Shown here in pieces: positions 49,077-58,417 of a stretch of DNA of 64,000 bases. The position numbers and the translations under genes are program-made. Every line of letters starts with the position of its first letter. The stretch's first letter is position 1. Source of the stretch: Methylobacterium terrae (lineage in GTDB: Bacteria > Pseudomonadota > Alphaproteobacteria > Rhizobiales > Beijerinckiaceae); the NCBI RefSeq assembly GCF_003173755.1, contig NZ_CP029553.1:2182501-2246500 (forward strand), written 5' to 3'. A model generated the notes under the pieces. The model searched no databases. It saw nothing but the letters and a program-made list of their open reading frames with translations, and was not told the DNA's origin.

Positions 49077-50771
49077 ATGTCCGGTCGCGAGCAAGCCGAG
49101 AGGCTGTGGAGCAACATCGTCGAGCTCGGCCCCCGGCGCCTCGCCGCGCTCGGGCTGATCGGTCTCGTGGTCTTCCTGGCGGTGGGCTTGGGCGCCTACT
49201 ACCTGAGCCGGCCGGCGCAGGAGACGCTCTATACCGGCCTCTCGCGCGAGGACGTCGCCCGCATCGGCGGCGTTCTCAAGGATGCGGGCATCCGCTTCGA
49301 CGTCAGCGCCGACGGCGCCGCCGTGATGGTGCCCTACGGCAATACCGCGCAGGCCCGCATGCTGCTCGCCGAGAAGGGCCTGCCGCAGAGCTCGAAGTCG
49401 GGCTACGAGCTGTTCAACGACCTCGGCTCCCTCGGCATGACCTCGTTCATGCAGGAGGTGACCCGGGTCCGCGCCCTCGAGGGCGAGATCGCCCGCACGA
49501 TCCAGGGCATGAAGGGCGTGCGCGCGGCGCGGGTCCACATCGTGCTGCCCGAGCGCGGCTCGTTCCGGCGCGACCAGCAGCCGCCCTCCGCCTCCGTGGT
49601 GGTGCGGACCGAGCCCGCCGACGACCGCAGCGGCGCCCAGGCGATCCGCCAGCTCGTCGCCTCGGCGATCCCCGGCATGAAGCCCGACCGGGTCACGGTG
49701 ATCGGCGCCGACGGCACCCTGCTCCTGTCGGGCGACGACGGCGGCCAGGCGCCGACCGGCAAGATGGCGAGCCTCGAGAAGGATGTCAGCCGCGAGGTCC
49801 AGGACCGGATCCGCCGGGCGCTCGCGGCCTGGCTCGGCATCGGCAACTTCGAGGTCAGCGTCGCGGCCCAGCTCAACACCGACAAGACCTCGACCAACGA
49901 GACGATCTTCAACCCAGACCAGCAGGTCGCCCGCTCGGTCCGCTCGGTGCGCGAGAACGAGAACAGCCAGAACCGCAGCGCCCAGCGGCCGACCAGCGCG
50001 CAAGCGAACCTGCCCGACCAGCGCACCCGCTCGGACGGCAACGACACCGCCAGCAACGAGACCTCCAAGAAGGAGGACCTGACCAACTACGAGATCTCCC
50101 AGAAGGTGATCCAGACGGTGAGCGACGGCTACGCGGTCAAGCACCTCTCGGTGGCGGTGCTGGTCAACCGCTCGCGCCTGGCGAACGGCCAGCAGGGCCA
50201 GGAGGCCGCGGCGGCGGTCGAGAAGCAGATCGCCGAGATCGAGCAGCTCGTCGCCTCGGCGGCCGGCGCCAGCAAGGAGCGCGGCGACACGATCAAGGTC
50301 GCGGCGGTCGGCTTCATCAACGACGGCCAGGCGCTCGAGCCGGTGCCGCCGCTCAGCATCGCCGACGTGATGGTGCGCCAGTCCGCGACCCTCATCAACG
50401 CGGCCACCATCCTGGTGGTGGCGGGCCTGCTGATCTGGTTCGGCCTGCGCCCGGCGCTCCGCGCCATCCTGGCGGTGCCGGAGGCGGCCCAGACCGAGCT
50501 CGCGGCGCTGGACGCGGCCGGCGCCGCCGCGGCCCTGCCGGGGGCGATCGAGGCCGGCGCCCTGCCGGCGCCGGGCGCCGTGCCGGTCGTCCCCGGCCAG
50601 CCGGCCCTCGCCGGCCCCGACGGGATGCCCGCCATGGCCAGCCTGATCGAGGACATGGCCGAGAAGGCCAGGAACTCGCCGCAGAAGCGGCTGGAGCAGA
50701 TGATCGACGTCGACGAGGAGCAGGTCGCCGCCATCCTCAAGCGCTGGCTGCTGCGTGAGGAGCCGGCGTGA
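49077..50771 (+). CDS. fliF: flagellar MS-ring protein FliF
   Basis: Forms the MS ring in the inner membrane, the base on which rotor and export gate are built. The 564-residue protein has a first helix (about 24-46), the secretin/YscJ-like periplasmic domain (YTGLSREDVARIGGVLKDAGI, GMTSFMQEVTRVRALEGEIARTI, ARVHIVLPERGSFRRDQQPPSASV), a variable middle, a second helix (about 440-460), and a C-terminus (LEQMIDVDEEQVAAILKRWLLRE) that binds FliG. An in-frame TTG at 49065 is an alternative start. It opens the plus-strand flagellar operon. Confidence 0.96.
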   Translation: MSGREQAERLWSNIVELGPRRLAALGLIGLVVFLAVGLGAYYLSRPAQETLYTGLSREDVARIGGVLKDAGIRFDVSADGAAVMVPYGNTAQARMLLAEKGLPQSSKSGYELFNDLGSLGMTSFMQEVTRVRALEGEIARTIQGMKGVRAARVHIVLPERGSFRRDQQPPSASVVVRTEPADDRSGAQAIRQLVASAIPGMKPDRVTVIGADGTLLLSGDDGGQAPTGKMASLEKDVSREVQDRIRRALAAWLGIGNFEVSVAAQLNTDKTSTNETIFNPDQQVARSVRSVRENENSQNRSAQRPTSAQANLPDQRTRSDGNDTASNETSKKEDLTNYEISQKVIQTVSDGYAVKHLSVAVLVNRSRLANGQQGQEAAAAVEKQIAEIEQLVASAAGASKERGDTIKVAAVGFINDGQALEPVPPLSIADVMVRQSATLINAATILVVAGLLIWFGLRPALRAILAVPEAAQTELAALDAAGAAAALPGAIEAGALPAPGAVPVVPGQPALAGPDGMPAMASLIEDMAEKARNSPQKRLEQMIDVDEEQVAAILKRWLLREEPA

Positions 50772-51649
50772 TGGACGCGGTGATCGCCCGCTACCTGCCG
50801 GACTTCGCCCCGGGCCCCGTGCCGCCGCAGGCCGCCGCGCCGGACGCCTTCGGCGACCCTTGGGCCGGCCTCGCCCGCGCCCCGCGCCGGCCGCTCCCGC
50901 CGCCGGCGGGCCCGATCCCGGGCGTCCCGTCCGCCGATCCCTCCCGGGCCGCCCCGGCGCGGGCGGTCCCCGTCCCGGCGGTCCCGTTCCCCCCGGTCGA
51001 GGCGCCGGACGCCATCCGGGTCGAGCCGATCCGGGCCGAGCCCTTACGCTCCGAGCCCTTGCGCCCCGAGCCCTTGCGCCCCGAGCCCTTGCGCCCCGAG
51101 CCCTTGCGGCCGGCCGCCCGGCGCGAGACGTCCGAGGAGCGCGCCGCGCTGATGGCCGAGGCCGAGGAGCGCGGCCGGCAGCAGGGCCTGGCCGAGGCCC
51201 GCGCCGAGGCCGAGGTCGCCCGCGCGCGGGCCGAGGAGGAGGCCCGGGCCCGCCTCGACGAGGCGCGCCGGCACTGGAGTGCGGCCGAGGCCGAGGCCCT
51301 GGCCGACGGGTTCTCGGCGGCGCTCCGCGCCCTCGACGCGACCCTGTCCGACCGGATCGCCCGGCTGCTCGTGCCGGTGCTGACCGATGCGTTGCGCCGC
51401 CAGGCGGTGGCCGAGCTGAGCGCCGCCCTGACGCGGCTCCTCGCCGAGCCGCAGGCCGCCACCGTCCGGGTGAGCGGGCCGGAGGACCTGCTGGCGGCGC
51501 TCGCCGCTCGGCTCGGGCCGCTCTCGGCCGCGGTGTCGTTCGCGCCGGCCGAGATCGCCGAGGTGCAGGTGAGCGCCGACCAGACCGTGATCGACACCCA
51601 GCTCGGCGCCTGGACGCGCCTCATCGCGGCGGCGGTGGCGGAGACCTGA
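50771..51649 (+). CDS. fliH: FliH-like export-ATPase regulator with a pentapeptide repeat
   Basis: A 292-residue protein in the place where FliH (the FliI stator/regulator) is expected, after fliF and before motB. The middle is a long charged coiled coil (EERGRQQGLAEARAEAEVARARAEEEARARL), and the C-terminal domain resembles FliH (LLVPVLTDALRRQAVAELSAALTRLL, then VRVSGPEDLLAALAARLG). The N-terminal 115 residues are Pro/Ala-rich and contain six E-P-L-R-P-like repeats. The ATG overlaps the fliF stop (TGATG). Assignment rests on fold pattern and context. FliI itself is not in the window. Confidence 0.75.
   Translation: MDAVIARYLPDFAPGPVPPQAAAPDAFGDPWAGLARAPRRPLPPPAGPIPGVPSADPSRAAPARAVPVPAVPFPPVEAPDAIRVEPIRAEPLRSEPLRPEPLRPEPLRPEPLRPAARRETSEERAALMAEAEERGRQQGLAEARAEAEVARARAEEEARARLDEARRHWSAAEAEALADGFSAALRALDATLSDRIARLLVPVLTDALRRQAVAELSAALTRLLAEPQAATVRVSGPEDLLAALAARLGPLSAAVSFAPAEIAEVQVSADQTVIDTQLGAWTRLIAAAVAET
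51023..51112 (+). repeat. six tandem 15-bp repeats inside the fliH-like gene
   Basis: Units of GAGCCCTTGCGCCCC run from 51023 to 51112: a diverged first pair (51023-51052), three identical copies (51053-51097) and a changed last copy. They encode E-P-L-R-P repeats. Identical copies make this a likely site of length variation by slippage. Confidence 0.9.
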
Positions 51650-51650
51650 G

Positions 51651-53036
51651 ATGTCCGAGGGCCATCAGGAAATCATCATCATCAAGCGCCACGGCGACCA
51701 CGAGGACGGCCATCACGGCGGTGCGTGGAAGATCGCGCTCGCCGACTTCATGACCGCCATGATGGCGCTGTTCCTGGTGATGTGGCTGATCAACTCGACC
51801 AGCAAGGAGCAGAAGCAGACCATCGCCGAGTACTTCAACCCGGTGAAGCTCGCCGAGGTCACCCACGACAAGAAGGGTCTTCGCGATCCCCACGACACCC
51901 CCTCCGAGCCCGGCGCCGAGGGCGGCAAGGCCGAGGGCAGGGGCGGCGAAGGCAAGGGGGACGGCAAGGGCGAGGGCAAGGCCGGCGACAAGGCCGGCGA
52001 GGCCGCGCCGGGCAGCCGGGCGCGGGAATCGGCCCTGTTCCAGGACCCCTACGCGGTGCTGGCGCGGCTGGCCGCCGAGGGCGAGCGCGGCGACACCGCG
52101 AGCGCCGACGCGGCGGCGGTTGAGACCGGCCAGCCGGGCATCAGCGGCGGCGACGCGGCGCGCGACCCGTTCGACCCGCTCTACTGGCAGGTCGAGGCCC
52201 TGCCGCGCCACCGCACCGAGCGCCCCGGCAAGGTCGGCACCGCGGTGACGGCCCCGTCCGAGAATCGCCTCGACGCTGCCGGGCAAGTGGCCGGGCAAGT
52301 GGCCGGGCAAGTCGCCGGGCAAGTGGCCTCGGCGGGCAAGGCGCGCGATCCGAAGGACGCGCCCACCCGCGTCGCCTCGGCCGACGACGGGCTGCCGCTC
52401 ACCCTGCGGGATCCGGTCAAGGACGCCGCGGCGAAGGACGCGGCGCCGAAAGCGGCCGCCCTCAAGGAGCCGGCGCCCAGGGAGGCTCCGAAGGACGCCG
52501 CCAAAGACCCTGCCAAGGATCCCGGCAAGGATTCCGCAAAGGATCCCGGCAGGGAGAAGGCGGCCGAGACCGCCGCGGTCGCCGCGATGAAGGCCGAGAT
52601 CGCCAAGGCGGTGGCGCCGCTCGCCACCGGCACGCCGGTTCCCAAGGTCGAGGTGCGCCGCTCCGGCGAGGGCATCCTGATCAGCATCACCGACGAGATC
52701 GACTTCAGCATGTTCGGCATCGGCTCGGCCGAGCCGACCGCGAAGGTGGTGCGGGCGATCGAGAAGATCGCCAAGGTGATCAACGCCCGGCCGGGCCGCA
52801 TCGTGGTCCGCGGCCATACCGACGGGCGGCCGTTCCGCTCCGAGACCTACGACAACTGGCGCCTCTCGAGCGCCCGGGCGCAGATGGCCTCCTACATGCT
52901 GGTGCGCGGCGGCGTCGACGAGTCCCGGATCGAGCGCATCGAGGGCTACGCCGACCGCCAGCCGCGCAACCCCGCCGACCCGAAGGCGGCGGAGAACCGG
53001 CGCATCGAGATCCTGGTGCGGGGGCTGCCCGAATGA
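51651..53036 (+). CDS. motB: flagellar stator protein MotB
   Basis: Anchors the stator to peptidoglycan and forms the proton channel with MotA. Asp32 in IALADFMTAMMALFLVMWLI is the proton-binding residue, at the same number as in E. coli. The C-terminal OmpA-like domain (from about residue 320) has FSMFGIGSAEPTAKVVRAIEKIAKVI, VVRGHTDGRPF and NWRLSSARAQMASYML. At 461 residues it is longer than usual: the linker is Gly/Lys/Asp-rich and includes four AGQV units (12-bp repeats, 52278-52325) and KDPAKDPGKD-like repeats. It starts one base after the fliH-like stop. Confidence 0.95.
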   Translation: MSEGHQEIIIIKRHGDHEDGHHGGAWKIALADFMTAMMALFLVMWLINSTSKEQKQTIAEYFNPVKLAEVTHDKKGLRDPHDTPSEPGAEGGKAEGRGGEGKGDGKGEGKAGDKAGEAAPGSRARESALFQDPYAVLARLAAEGERGDTASADAAAVETGQPGISGGDAARDPFDPLYWQVEALPRHRTERPGKVGTAVTAPSENRLDAAGQVAGQVAGQVAGQVASAGKARDPKDAPTRVASADDGLPLTLRDPVKDAAAKDAAPKAAALKEPAPREAPKDAAKDPAKDPGKDSAKDPGREKAAETAAVAAMKAEIAKAVAPLATGTPVPKVEVRRSGEGILISITDEIDFSMFGIGSAEPTAKVVRAIEKIAKVINARPGRIVVRGHTDGRPFRSETYDNWRLSSARAQMASYMLVRGGVDESRIERIEGYADRQPRNPADPKAAENRRIEILVRGLPE

Positions 53037-54331
53037 GCCGCCGCCTCGGCGTCGGCCTCGTGCTGGCCGGATTCCTCCTCGCGCTGCTCCCGGCGGCCCT
53101 GCCGGCCCGCGCCGGCGGCGACGGCCACGCCGCGCCGGCCGCCGACGCGCATGGCGGCGGACACGGCGGGGGAGGGGGCCACGGCGAGCCGGCAAAGCCC
53201 GTCGAGCCGCTGCCGGTGGCGCCCCGCGGCCTGCCGGTCGAGCTGGTGCGCACGCTCCAGCTCCTGCAGGACCGCATCGCCCGCGGCTCGACCCAGGCCC
53301 ACCTCGCCCAGCGCCAGCTCCTCGGCCACATCGAGCAGCGCCTGCTCGCCCTCGAGCCCGAGGCGTGGACGAACCCCGAGAACGTGCGGGCGGCGGTGGT
53401 CTTCGCGCTCAGCGGCGGCGGTCCGACGCTGCTGCGGCGGATGCGCGAGACCGCGAAGCTGCCGGAGGACGGCGCCGCCCTGGTCCAGGGCGCGCTCGCC
53501 TATCTCGAGGGCCGCGAGCGCGAGGCCAGGACCCTGCTCGGCCGCTTCGATCCCCGCACGCAACCCCCCGGCCTCGCCGGCCAGCTCGCCCTGACCCAGG
53601 CGGCGCTCGCCGTGCGCGAGGCGCCGCGCCGGGCGATCGAGCTTCTCGACCTCGCCCGGCTGCTGGCGCCCGGCACCCTGGTGGAGGAGGGCGCGCTGCG
53701 CCGCGAGATCTTCATCCACGCGCAGGGCGGCGACGCGCAGCGCTTCGAGGCCCTGTCGGTCCAGTACCTGCGGCGGTTCCGCCGCTCGGTCTATGCCGGC
53801 AACTTCCGCCAGCGCTTCGCCACGGCGCTGACCCGGCTCGATTTCGGCAGCGACCGCGCCCGCGTCGCCCGGCTCGAGCGGATGCTCGACGAGATCGAGC
53901 CGGGGGAGCGGCGCGACCTCTACCTGCTGGTCGCCCGGGCCGGTCTCGAGCAGGGCCGGCGCGAGACCGCGACCTTCGCGGCCGAGCGGGCGCTCAGCCT
54001 CGCCGGCCCCGACAGCGAGGCCGCTGCGCGTGCCCGGCTCTACCGCGCGGCCGCCCTCATCGTGGTGGACGGACGCTACGAGGAGGGCCTCGAATCCCTG
54101 CGCGCCGTCGACCGGGCCGGGCTCGACCCGGCCGACCTCTCCCTCCTCGACGCGGCGCTCTCCACCGCCGGCCAGATCCGCGGCGGGCCTGCGCCCGCGC
54201 CCACCGCAGCCCCGGTCGCGCCCGCCGCCCCGCCCGCAGGCGGGCGCCAGCTTCCCGAAGCCGCATCGATCGCCCGGGCGCGGGAGGCGCTCGCGCAGGT
54301 CGACCGGATGATCGACAGGACCGACCCGTGA
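53033..54331 (+). CDS. motC: chemotaxis/motility protein MotC
   Basis: A 432-residue periplasmic protein known from rhizobia, where it assists MotB. The signal peptide covers about residues 1-27 (LVLAGFLLALLPAALPARA), followed by a His/Gly-rich segment. Family features are RGLPVELVRTLQLLQDRIARGSTQAHLAQRQLL, NPENVRAAVVFALSGGGP and RRFRRSVYAGNFRQRFA. The ATG overlaps the motB TGA (ATGA). This gene points to an alphaproteobacterial flagellar system of the rhizobial type. Confidence 0.92.
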   Translation: MSRRLGVGLVLAGFLLALLPAALPARAGGDGHAAPAADAHGGGHGGGGGHGEPAKPVEPLPVAPRGLPVELVRTLQLLQDRIARGSTQAHLAQRQLLGHIEQRLLALEPEAWTNPENVRAAVVFALSGGGPTLLRRMRETAKLPEDGAALVQGALAYLEGREREARTLLGRFDPRTQPPGLAGQLALTQAALAVREAPRRAIELLDLARLLAPGTLVEEGALRREIFIHAQGGDAQRFEALSVQYLRRFRRSVYAGNFRQRFATALTRLDFGSDRARVARLERMLDEIEPGERRDLYLLVARAGLEQGRRETATFAAERALSLAGPDSEAAARARLYRAAALIVVDGRYEEGLESLRAVDRAGLDPADLSLLDAALSTAGQIRGGPAPAPTAAPVAPAAPPAGGRQLPEAASIARAREALAQVDRMIDRTDP

Positions 54332-56907
54332 CACCCCTCGACGCGATGCTGCCGGGCCCGCGGCCGCGCCTCGACGGCGCCCCCAAACCCGGTGACCCGG
54401 CCCGCCCCGGTGCCGGCCCCGGCTTCGACGCCGTGCTCGAAGGCTTCGAGGGCCGCGGATCCGCCGCCCGGCAGGCCGGGACGCCTGCGCCGGAGGCCGG
54501 GGCGGCCCCGGAGGAGCCGGCCCCGCGCACCGACGCGGCCCCGCGCGCCGCGACCCTGGGCGCGCTCCTCGCCGGCTCGCCCCCCGCCGCGCCCGTCCGA
54601 CCGGGCGGAGCCGACATCGCCGCCCTGATGGAGCGGGCCGCCGGCCGCGCGACCGCGCCGGGCCCGACCGACGCCGCGACGGCCTCGGTGCCCGAGGGCG
54701 ACGCCCCGGCCGGGCCACCCGCAGGGGCTCCCCCGGCCGCCGCGGCGCCCAGTCCGATCCCGCCGCACCCCGAGGCGTTCGCCATCCGGTCGCAGACGGT
54801 TGCGGCGGCGCGCGCGCTCCCGCCGCGGGAGGCCGCGCCGCCTCCGGTCGCGCCGTCGCGCGCCGCGTCGGCGACGCAGGCGCCGGTCGCGGCCGAGGAC
54901 GCCGCTCCCGAGAAGGACGCGACCCCCGCGACCGAGGCCGAGCCGGCACCCGCCCCGTCCGGCGTCGCTCCGTTCGCGGCGGTGCCGTGGCCGGTCCGCA
55001 GCGACGCCGCGATCCAGCCGCTCCCGGCGGCGACACCCGGGCCCTCCACCCCGATTCCGGCGGCGACGCGGAGCGTCCGGTTCGTCGCGGACCCGGCACC
55101 CGCCGGTCCGCATCCCGACCGCGCCGCCGCGGCGCGGCCGGTCGCGGCCGTGGTCGCGCAGGAAACGCATTTCGCCCCGGTCGCGGCGCCGACCGGCCGC
55201 ACGGCTCCGGCCGCCGCAGGCGAACCGGCCGCCTTCGGGGGGACCGCACCGGCCGCGGGCCGGCCGGCTCCCGCCATGCCCGAGGCCTCGTCGCTCGGCG
55301 TCTCCGGCCCCGCGGTGGCTGCCGGGCGCGCGACCCCGCCGGGGAATAGCCGTCTCGCGGCGGCGTCGAGTGCTGCCCCGCCGTCCCCGCTCGCCCCGAG
55401 CGAGGCCGACGGCGGCCCGGTTCGGCCCGGCGCGCAGCCCGCCGTACCGCTGCGGCAGCCTCTCCCCGCGCCGGCCCGCGTCGCGACGGCGTCCGGCCCC
55501 GCCGCTCCGGCAGGCGTCCCGTCATCCGGTCGCCCGGCCCCCGTCGATCCCGCGCCCTTGCCCGGGGACGCCCGGCTCCCGGCGGCGGCGGCCTCCGCCC
55601 GGCCGTCGCTGATCGCCTCGGGCGAGCCGGACGGCACCCCGGCCCCGGTCGTCGCGGCCCCTGCCGCACCGCTGCCGCAGCCTCTTGCCCGGCCGGCCTC
55701 CGCCGCCCCGGGAGCGGGCGCTGCTTCGCCGCTATCCCCGCCCGGTACGGGCGCGCCGGCACCAGGCCCGGCCATTCAGCACCTCTCGTCATCCGATCGC
55801 GCGGCCGCCCCCGAACGTCCATCCGGGGATGCAGGCTCGGCGGCCCCGGGCTCCGCCCCGCCATCCGCGATCGCCTCGGGCGAGCCGGACGGCGCCCCGG
55901 CTCGGGTCGCCGTGGTTCCCGCCGCGCCGGCGCCGCAGCCGCTTGCCCAGCAGCCGCTCGCCCAGCCGGCCCGCGCCACTCCGCTCCCGGCCGCCTCCCT
56001 ATCCCAGCCGCCCGCCGCGGCGAGCGTGTCCCTGCCGGGCACGAGCCCGACGGCGTCGCCCCCCGCCGCTCCGGGTGAGCCCCCGTCTTCCGGTCGCGGC
56101 CCCGCCGTGACGCCGGACATCGCCGTCGACCGTCCGGCCCCCGCCGCGCCGGCACGCACGCCCGAGCCGCCGCACCGGAACGACGGCGAGCGCCCGGCCC
56201 CCTCGAACGCCAGGCTCCAGTCGGAGGCCAGGCTCCAGCCCGAGGCCAAGCCGGTCGCCCCCGGGGAACACCCGGCCGACGGGGCGGAGCCGGCCGCACC
56301 CGGGCCGGCCGCGACCGCCTCCGGGCTGGCCCCGGCGGCGCTGCCGCCCGCCACCCTGCGCCAGATCGCCGACGCGGTGACGGCCGGGGCCCCGCCGCCG
56401 CCGGATTCCGCCGCGATCCGGGCCGGAGCCTCCGCGGCGGCCCTCGCCGCCGCCGCCCAGGCGGAGGGGCCGGTGCGGCTCCTCACGCTGCAGCTGCGTC
56501 CGGCCGAGCTCGGCCAGGTACTGGTCCGGATGCGGCTCCAGGACGGTCGCCTCGAGATGAGCCTGCGCGCGGAGCGCGAGGAGACGGCCGAGCTCCTGCG
56601 GCGCGACGGCGGCCTCCTGACCGCTCTCGTGCGCGAGGCCGGCTACCAGCCCGACCTCGTCACGGTCCAGGTCGGCCGGGTGCCGGGCCAGGACGCGCCC
56701 GGCCAGACGTCGCCGGGACAGAGCGCCTCGCCGCAGGGCGGCCAATCCCCGTCGGCCTTCGCCGGCGGCCAGCAGCAGGGCGGCGCGACTCCGGATCAGC
56801 CGGCCCGCCGCACCCCCGACGCGCCTGAGGAAGGCGGGCGCCGGACCATGGAGCAGAGAGATGAAGCCCATCCTGGCGATCGCGACGGCGGCGGCCTGTA
56901 CCTTTAG
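54328..56907 (+). CDS. fliK: flagellar hook-length control protein FliK (rhizobial MotD)
   Basis: An exported ruler that sets hook length and switches export specificity through FlhB. The C-terminal Flg_hook domain (about residues 716-790) reads VRLLTLQLRPAELGQVLVRMRLQDGRLEMSLRAE and EAGYQPDLVTVQV. The preceding 700 residues are almost wholly Ala/Pro/Gly-rich and contain internal repeats around ASGEPDG-x-PA, as expected for a ruler. The GTG start overlaps the motC stop (GTGA); the frame is open further back but that is shadow. The 859-residue length is greater than most FliK proteins. Confidence 0.88.
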   Translation: MTPLDAMLPGPRPRLDGAPKPGDPARPGAGPGFDAVLEGFEGRGSAARQAGTPAPEAGAAPEEPAPRTDAAPRAATLGALLAGSPPAAPVRPGGADIAALMERAAGRATAPGPTDAATASVPEGDAPAGPPAGAPPAAAAPSPIPPHPEAFAIRSQTVAAARALPPREAAPPPVAPSRAASATQAPVAAEDAAPEKDATPATEAEPAPAPSGVAPFAAVPWPVRSDAAIQPLPAATPGPSTPIPAATRSVRFVADPAPAGPHPDRAAAARPVAAVVAQETHFAPVAAPTGRTAPAAAGEPAAFGGTAPAAGRPAPAMPEASSLGVSGPAVAAGRATPPGNSRLAAASSAAPPSPLAPSEADGGPVRPGAQPAVPLRQPLPAPARVATASGPAAPAGVPSSGRPAPVDPAPLPGDARLPAAAASARPSLIASGEPDGTPAPVVAAPAAPLPQPLARPASAAPGAGAASPLSPPGTGAPAPGPAIQHLSSSDRAAAPERPSGDAGSAAPGSAPPSAIASGEPDGAPARVAVVPAAPAPQPLAQQPLAQPARATPLPAASLSQPPAAASVSLPGTSPTASPPAAPGEPPSSGRGPAVTPDIAVDRPAPAAPARTPEPPHRNDGERPAPSNARLQSEARLQPEAKPVAPGEHPADGAEPAAPGPAATASGLAPAALPPATLRQIADAVTAGAPPPPDSAAIRAGASAAALAAAAQAEGPVRLLTLQLRPAELGQVLVRMRLQDGRLEMSLRAEREETAELLRRDGGLLTALVREAGYQPDLVTVQVGRVPGQDAPGQTSPGQSASPQGGQSPSAFAGGQQQGGATPDQPARRTPDAPEEGGRRTMEQRDEAHPGDRDGGGLYL

Positions 56908-57463
56908 CGCCGTCGCCGGGGCCCACGCCGCTGCCACGGTCTCGGGCGCCGCCAAGGCGCCGCTGCCCGCGACCGGCAACGTCTGCGAGCAGCAGATGGC
57001 GCAGGCCGCCTCGCGCCACGGCGTGCCCCTCGGCATGCTCTACGCCGTCGGGCTGACCGAGAGCGGCAACCGCGGCTCGCTGCAGCCCTACGCGATGAAC
57101 ATCGGCGGCAAGGCCTATTTCGGCGCGAGCGCCGCCGACGTGGTGCGGCGCCTGGGCGAGGCGCAGGCCAGCGGCGTGCGCCTGGTCGATCTCGGCTGCA
57201 TGCAGATCAACCATCACTACCACCGGGCGAAGTTCTCCTCGCTCGAGGCGATGATCGACCCGCGCCAGAACGTCGAGTACGCGACGACCTTCCTCAAGGA
57301 ACTCAAGGCGCGTGAGGGCAGCTGGACCCTGGCGGTGGCGCGCTACCACGCCGGCCCGAACAACAACCCGGCGCAAAAGCAGTATGTCTGCCGGGTGATC
57401 GCCAACATGGTTGCCTCGGGCTTCGGCCAGTGGACGCCGGGAGCCAAGACGTTCTGCAAATGA
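56861..57463 (+). CDS. lytic transglycosylase (SLT domain), flagellar locus
   Basis: A 200-residue exported peptidoglycan-cleaving enzyme, probably needed to let the rod pass the cell wall. A signal peptide (MKPILAIATAAACTFSAVAGAHA) is followed by the SLT domain: GMLYAVGLTESGNRGSLQPYAMNIGG with the catalytic Glu near residue 67, LGCMQINHHYH, and VARYHAGPNNNPAQKQYVCRV. It begins within the last 47 bases of fliK in another frame, so it is cotranscribed. In alphaproteobacteria such enzymes substitute for the muramidase domain of FlgJ. Confidence 0.92.
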   Translation: MKPILAIATAAACTFSAVAGAHAAATVSGAAKAPLPATGNVCEQQMAQAASRHGVPLGMLYAVGLTESGNRGSLQPYAMNIGGKAYFGASAADVVRRLGEAQASGVRLVDLGCMQINHHYHRAKFSSLEAMIDPRQNVEYATTFLKELKAREGSWTLAVARYHAGPNNNPAQKQYVCRVIANMVASGFGQWTPGAKTFCK

Positions 57464-57481
57464 GGACGTTCTGCAAGTGAA
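57448..57481. repeat. tandem duplication across the transglycosylase stop codon
   Basis: GACGTTCTGCAAATGAG (57448-57464) is followed directly by GACGTTCTGCAAGTGAA (57465-57481). The first copy contains the stop codon; the second repeats F-C-K-stop-like sequence after it. A similar event is seen at 6341-6372. Confidence 0.85.
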
Positions 57482-57697
57482 GCGCTGCGAGGCCCGCGAG
57501 GCGTTCCGGCCGGAGATCGGCCGCTGATCCGCCTGCGGGGCGCGACGGGGTCGTGTACGCGGCCTCGGATCTTCGGCCTCGCCGCATCGCCTGCGGCGAA
57601 CCGGTCTCCGCGTCTGCGGACGATGCTCTACGCAGTCTGCTCGGATACGCGGCTAGACCGCGATCCGTTACGTCAGCCCGGCATGAAAACCGGTGGT

Positions 57698-58417
57698 TCA
57701 GCCCACGTAGGTGTAGCCGATGTAGCGCTTGGCCTCGATCGGGTCGTGGCCGAGCGCCTGTGCCAGCTTCTTGCGCAGCTTGCTGACGTGGCCCTCGACC
57801 ACGCTCTCCTCGGCGCCGTCGCTGTAGACGCCGTAGACGCCGTTGAAGAGCTGGGTCTTGGTGACCCGCCGGCCGCGGTTGCGGACCAGGAATTCCAGGA
57901 TGTGCCGCTCCCGCCGCGGCAGCGACAGGGGTACGCCGTCGATCTCGGGATCACGCCCGTCGAAGAACACCCTGAGCCGCTCGGGGACGGGGCCGGCCGG
58001 TGCGCCCGGCTGCTCCGCCGGCGGGGTGCCGGCCGGGTCGGCCGGGGCCGGCTCGCCGTTGACGCGGCGCCAGATCGCCTCGGCCCGGGCCAGGATCTCG
58101 CGGACGTGGACGGGCTTGGGCAGCACGTCGTCGATGCCGGCATCGAACAGCACCAGGGTCTGCTCGAGCGAGCGCGAATCGGCGAGCGCGATGATCGGGG
58201 CGCGGGATTGCCGGCGGATCGCGCTCGCGCAGCGGGCCCGCTCGTCGAAATCGCCGAGCAGGAAGCCCTGAACCGCGTCGAGGTCGCTGCGGGTCGCCGA
58301 CTCGATCCAGCTCGTGAACTCTTCCGGCGAGAGCGGAAAGGAAGAAACTCCTTCCCGGTCGAACCCGGCCTTGAAGCCTGCATTCACCGATTTCCTGGCA
58401 TCGACCAAGAAATACAT
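57698..58417 (-). CDS. ftcR: flagellar transcriptional regulator FtcR/Rem (OmpR-type)
   Basis: A 239-residue transcription activator. The N-terminal receiver-like domain begins MYFLVDARKSVNAGFKAGFDREGVSSFPLSPEEFTSWIES, a hallmark of FtcR/Rem proteins of rhizobia and Brucella. It keeps the switch Lys (VLPKPVHVREIL) but not a clear phosphoacceptor pocket, as in known FtcR. The winged-helix output domain is ILEFLVRNRGRRVTKTQLFNGVYG and EGHVSKLRKKLAQALGHDPIEAKRYIGYTYVG. It sits at the centre of the flagellar locus and likely activates these operons. In-frame ATGs further upstream are possible starts. Confidence 0.92.
   Translation of the reverse strand: MYFLVDARKSVNAGFKAGFDREGVSSFPLSPEEFTSWIESATRSDLDAVQGFLLGDFDERARCASAIRRQSRAPIIALADSRSLEQTLVLFDAGIDDVLPKPVHVREILARAEAIWRRVNGEPAPADPAGTPPAEQPGAPAGPVPERLRVFFDGRDPEIDGVPLSLPRRERHILEFLVRNRGRRVTKTQLFNGVYGVYSDGAEESVVEGHVSKLRKKLAQALGHDPIEAKRYIGYTYVG

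Noticed and set aside
51023..51112. CRISPR-like array of 15-bp repeats
   Set aside because: The units are contiguous without spacers, lie within a coding frame and preserve it; no cas genes are present.
53365..54327. Upstream extension of the fliK frame
   Set aside because: It overlaps motC in another frame; motC has recognisable domains there and the GTG at 54328 overlaps its stop in the usual way.
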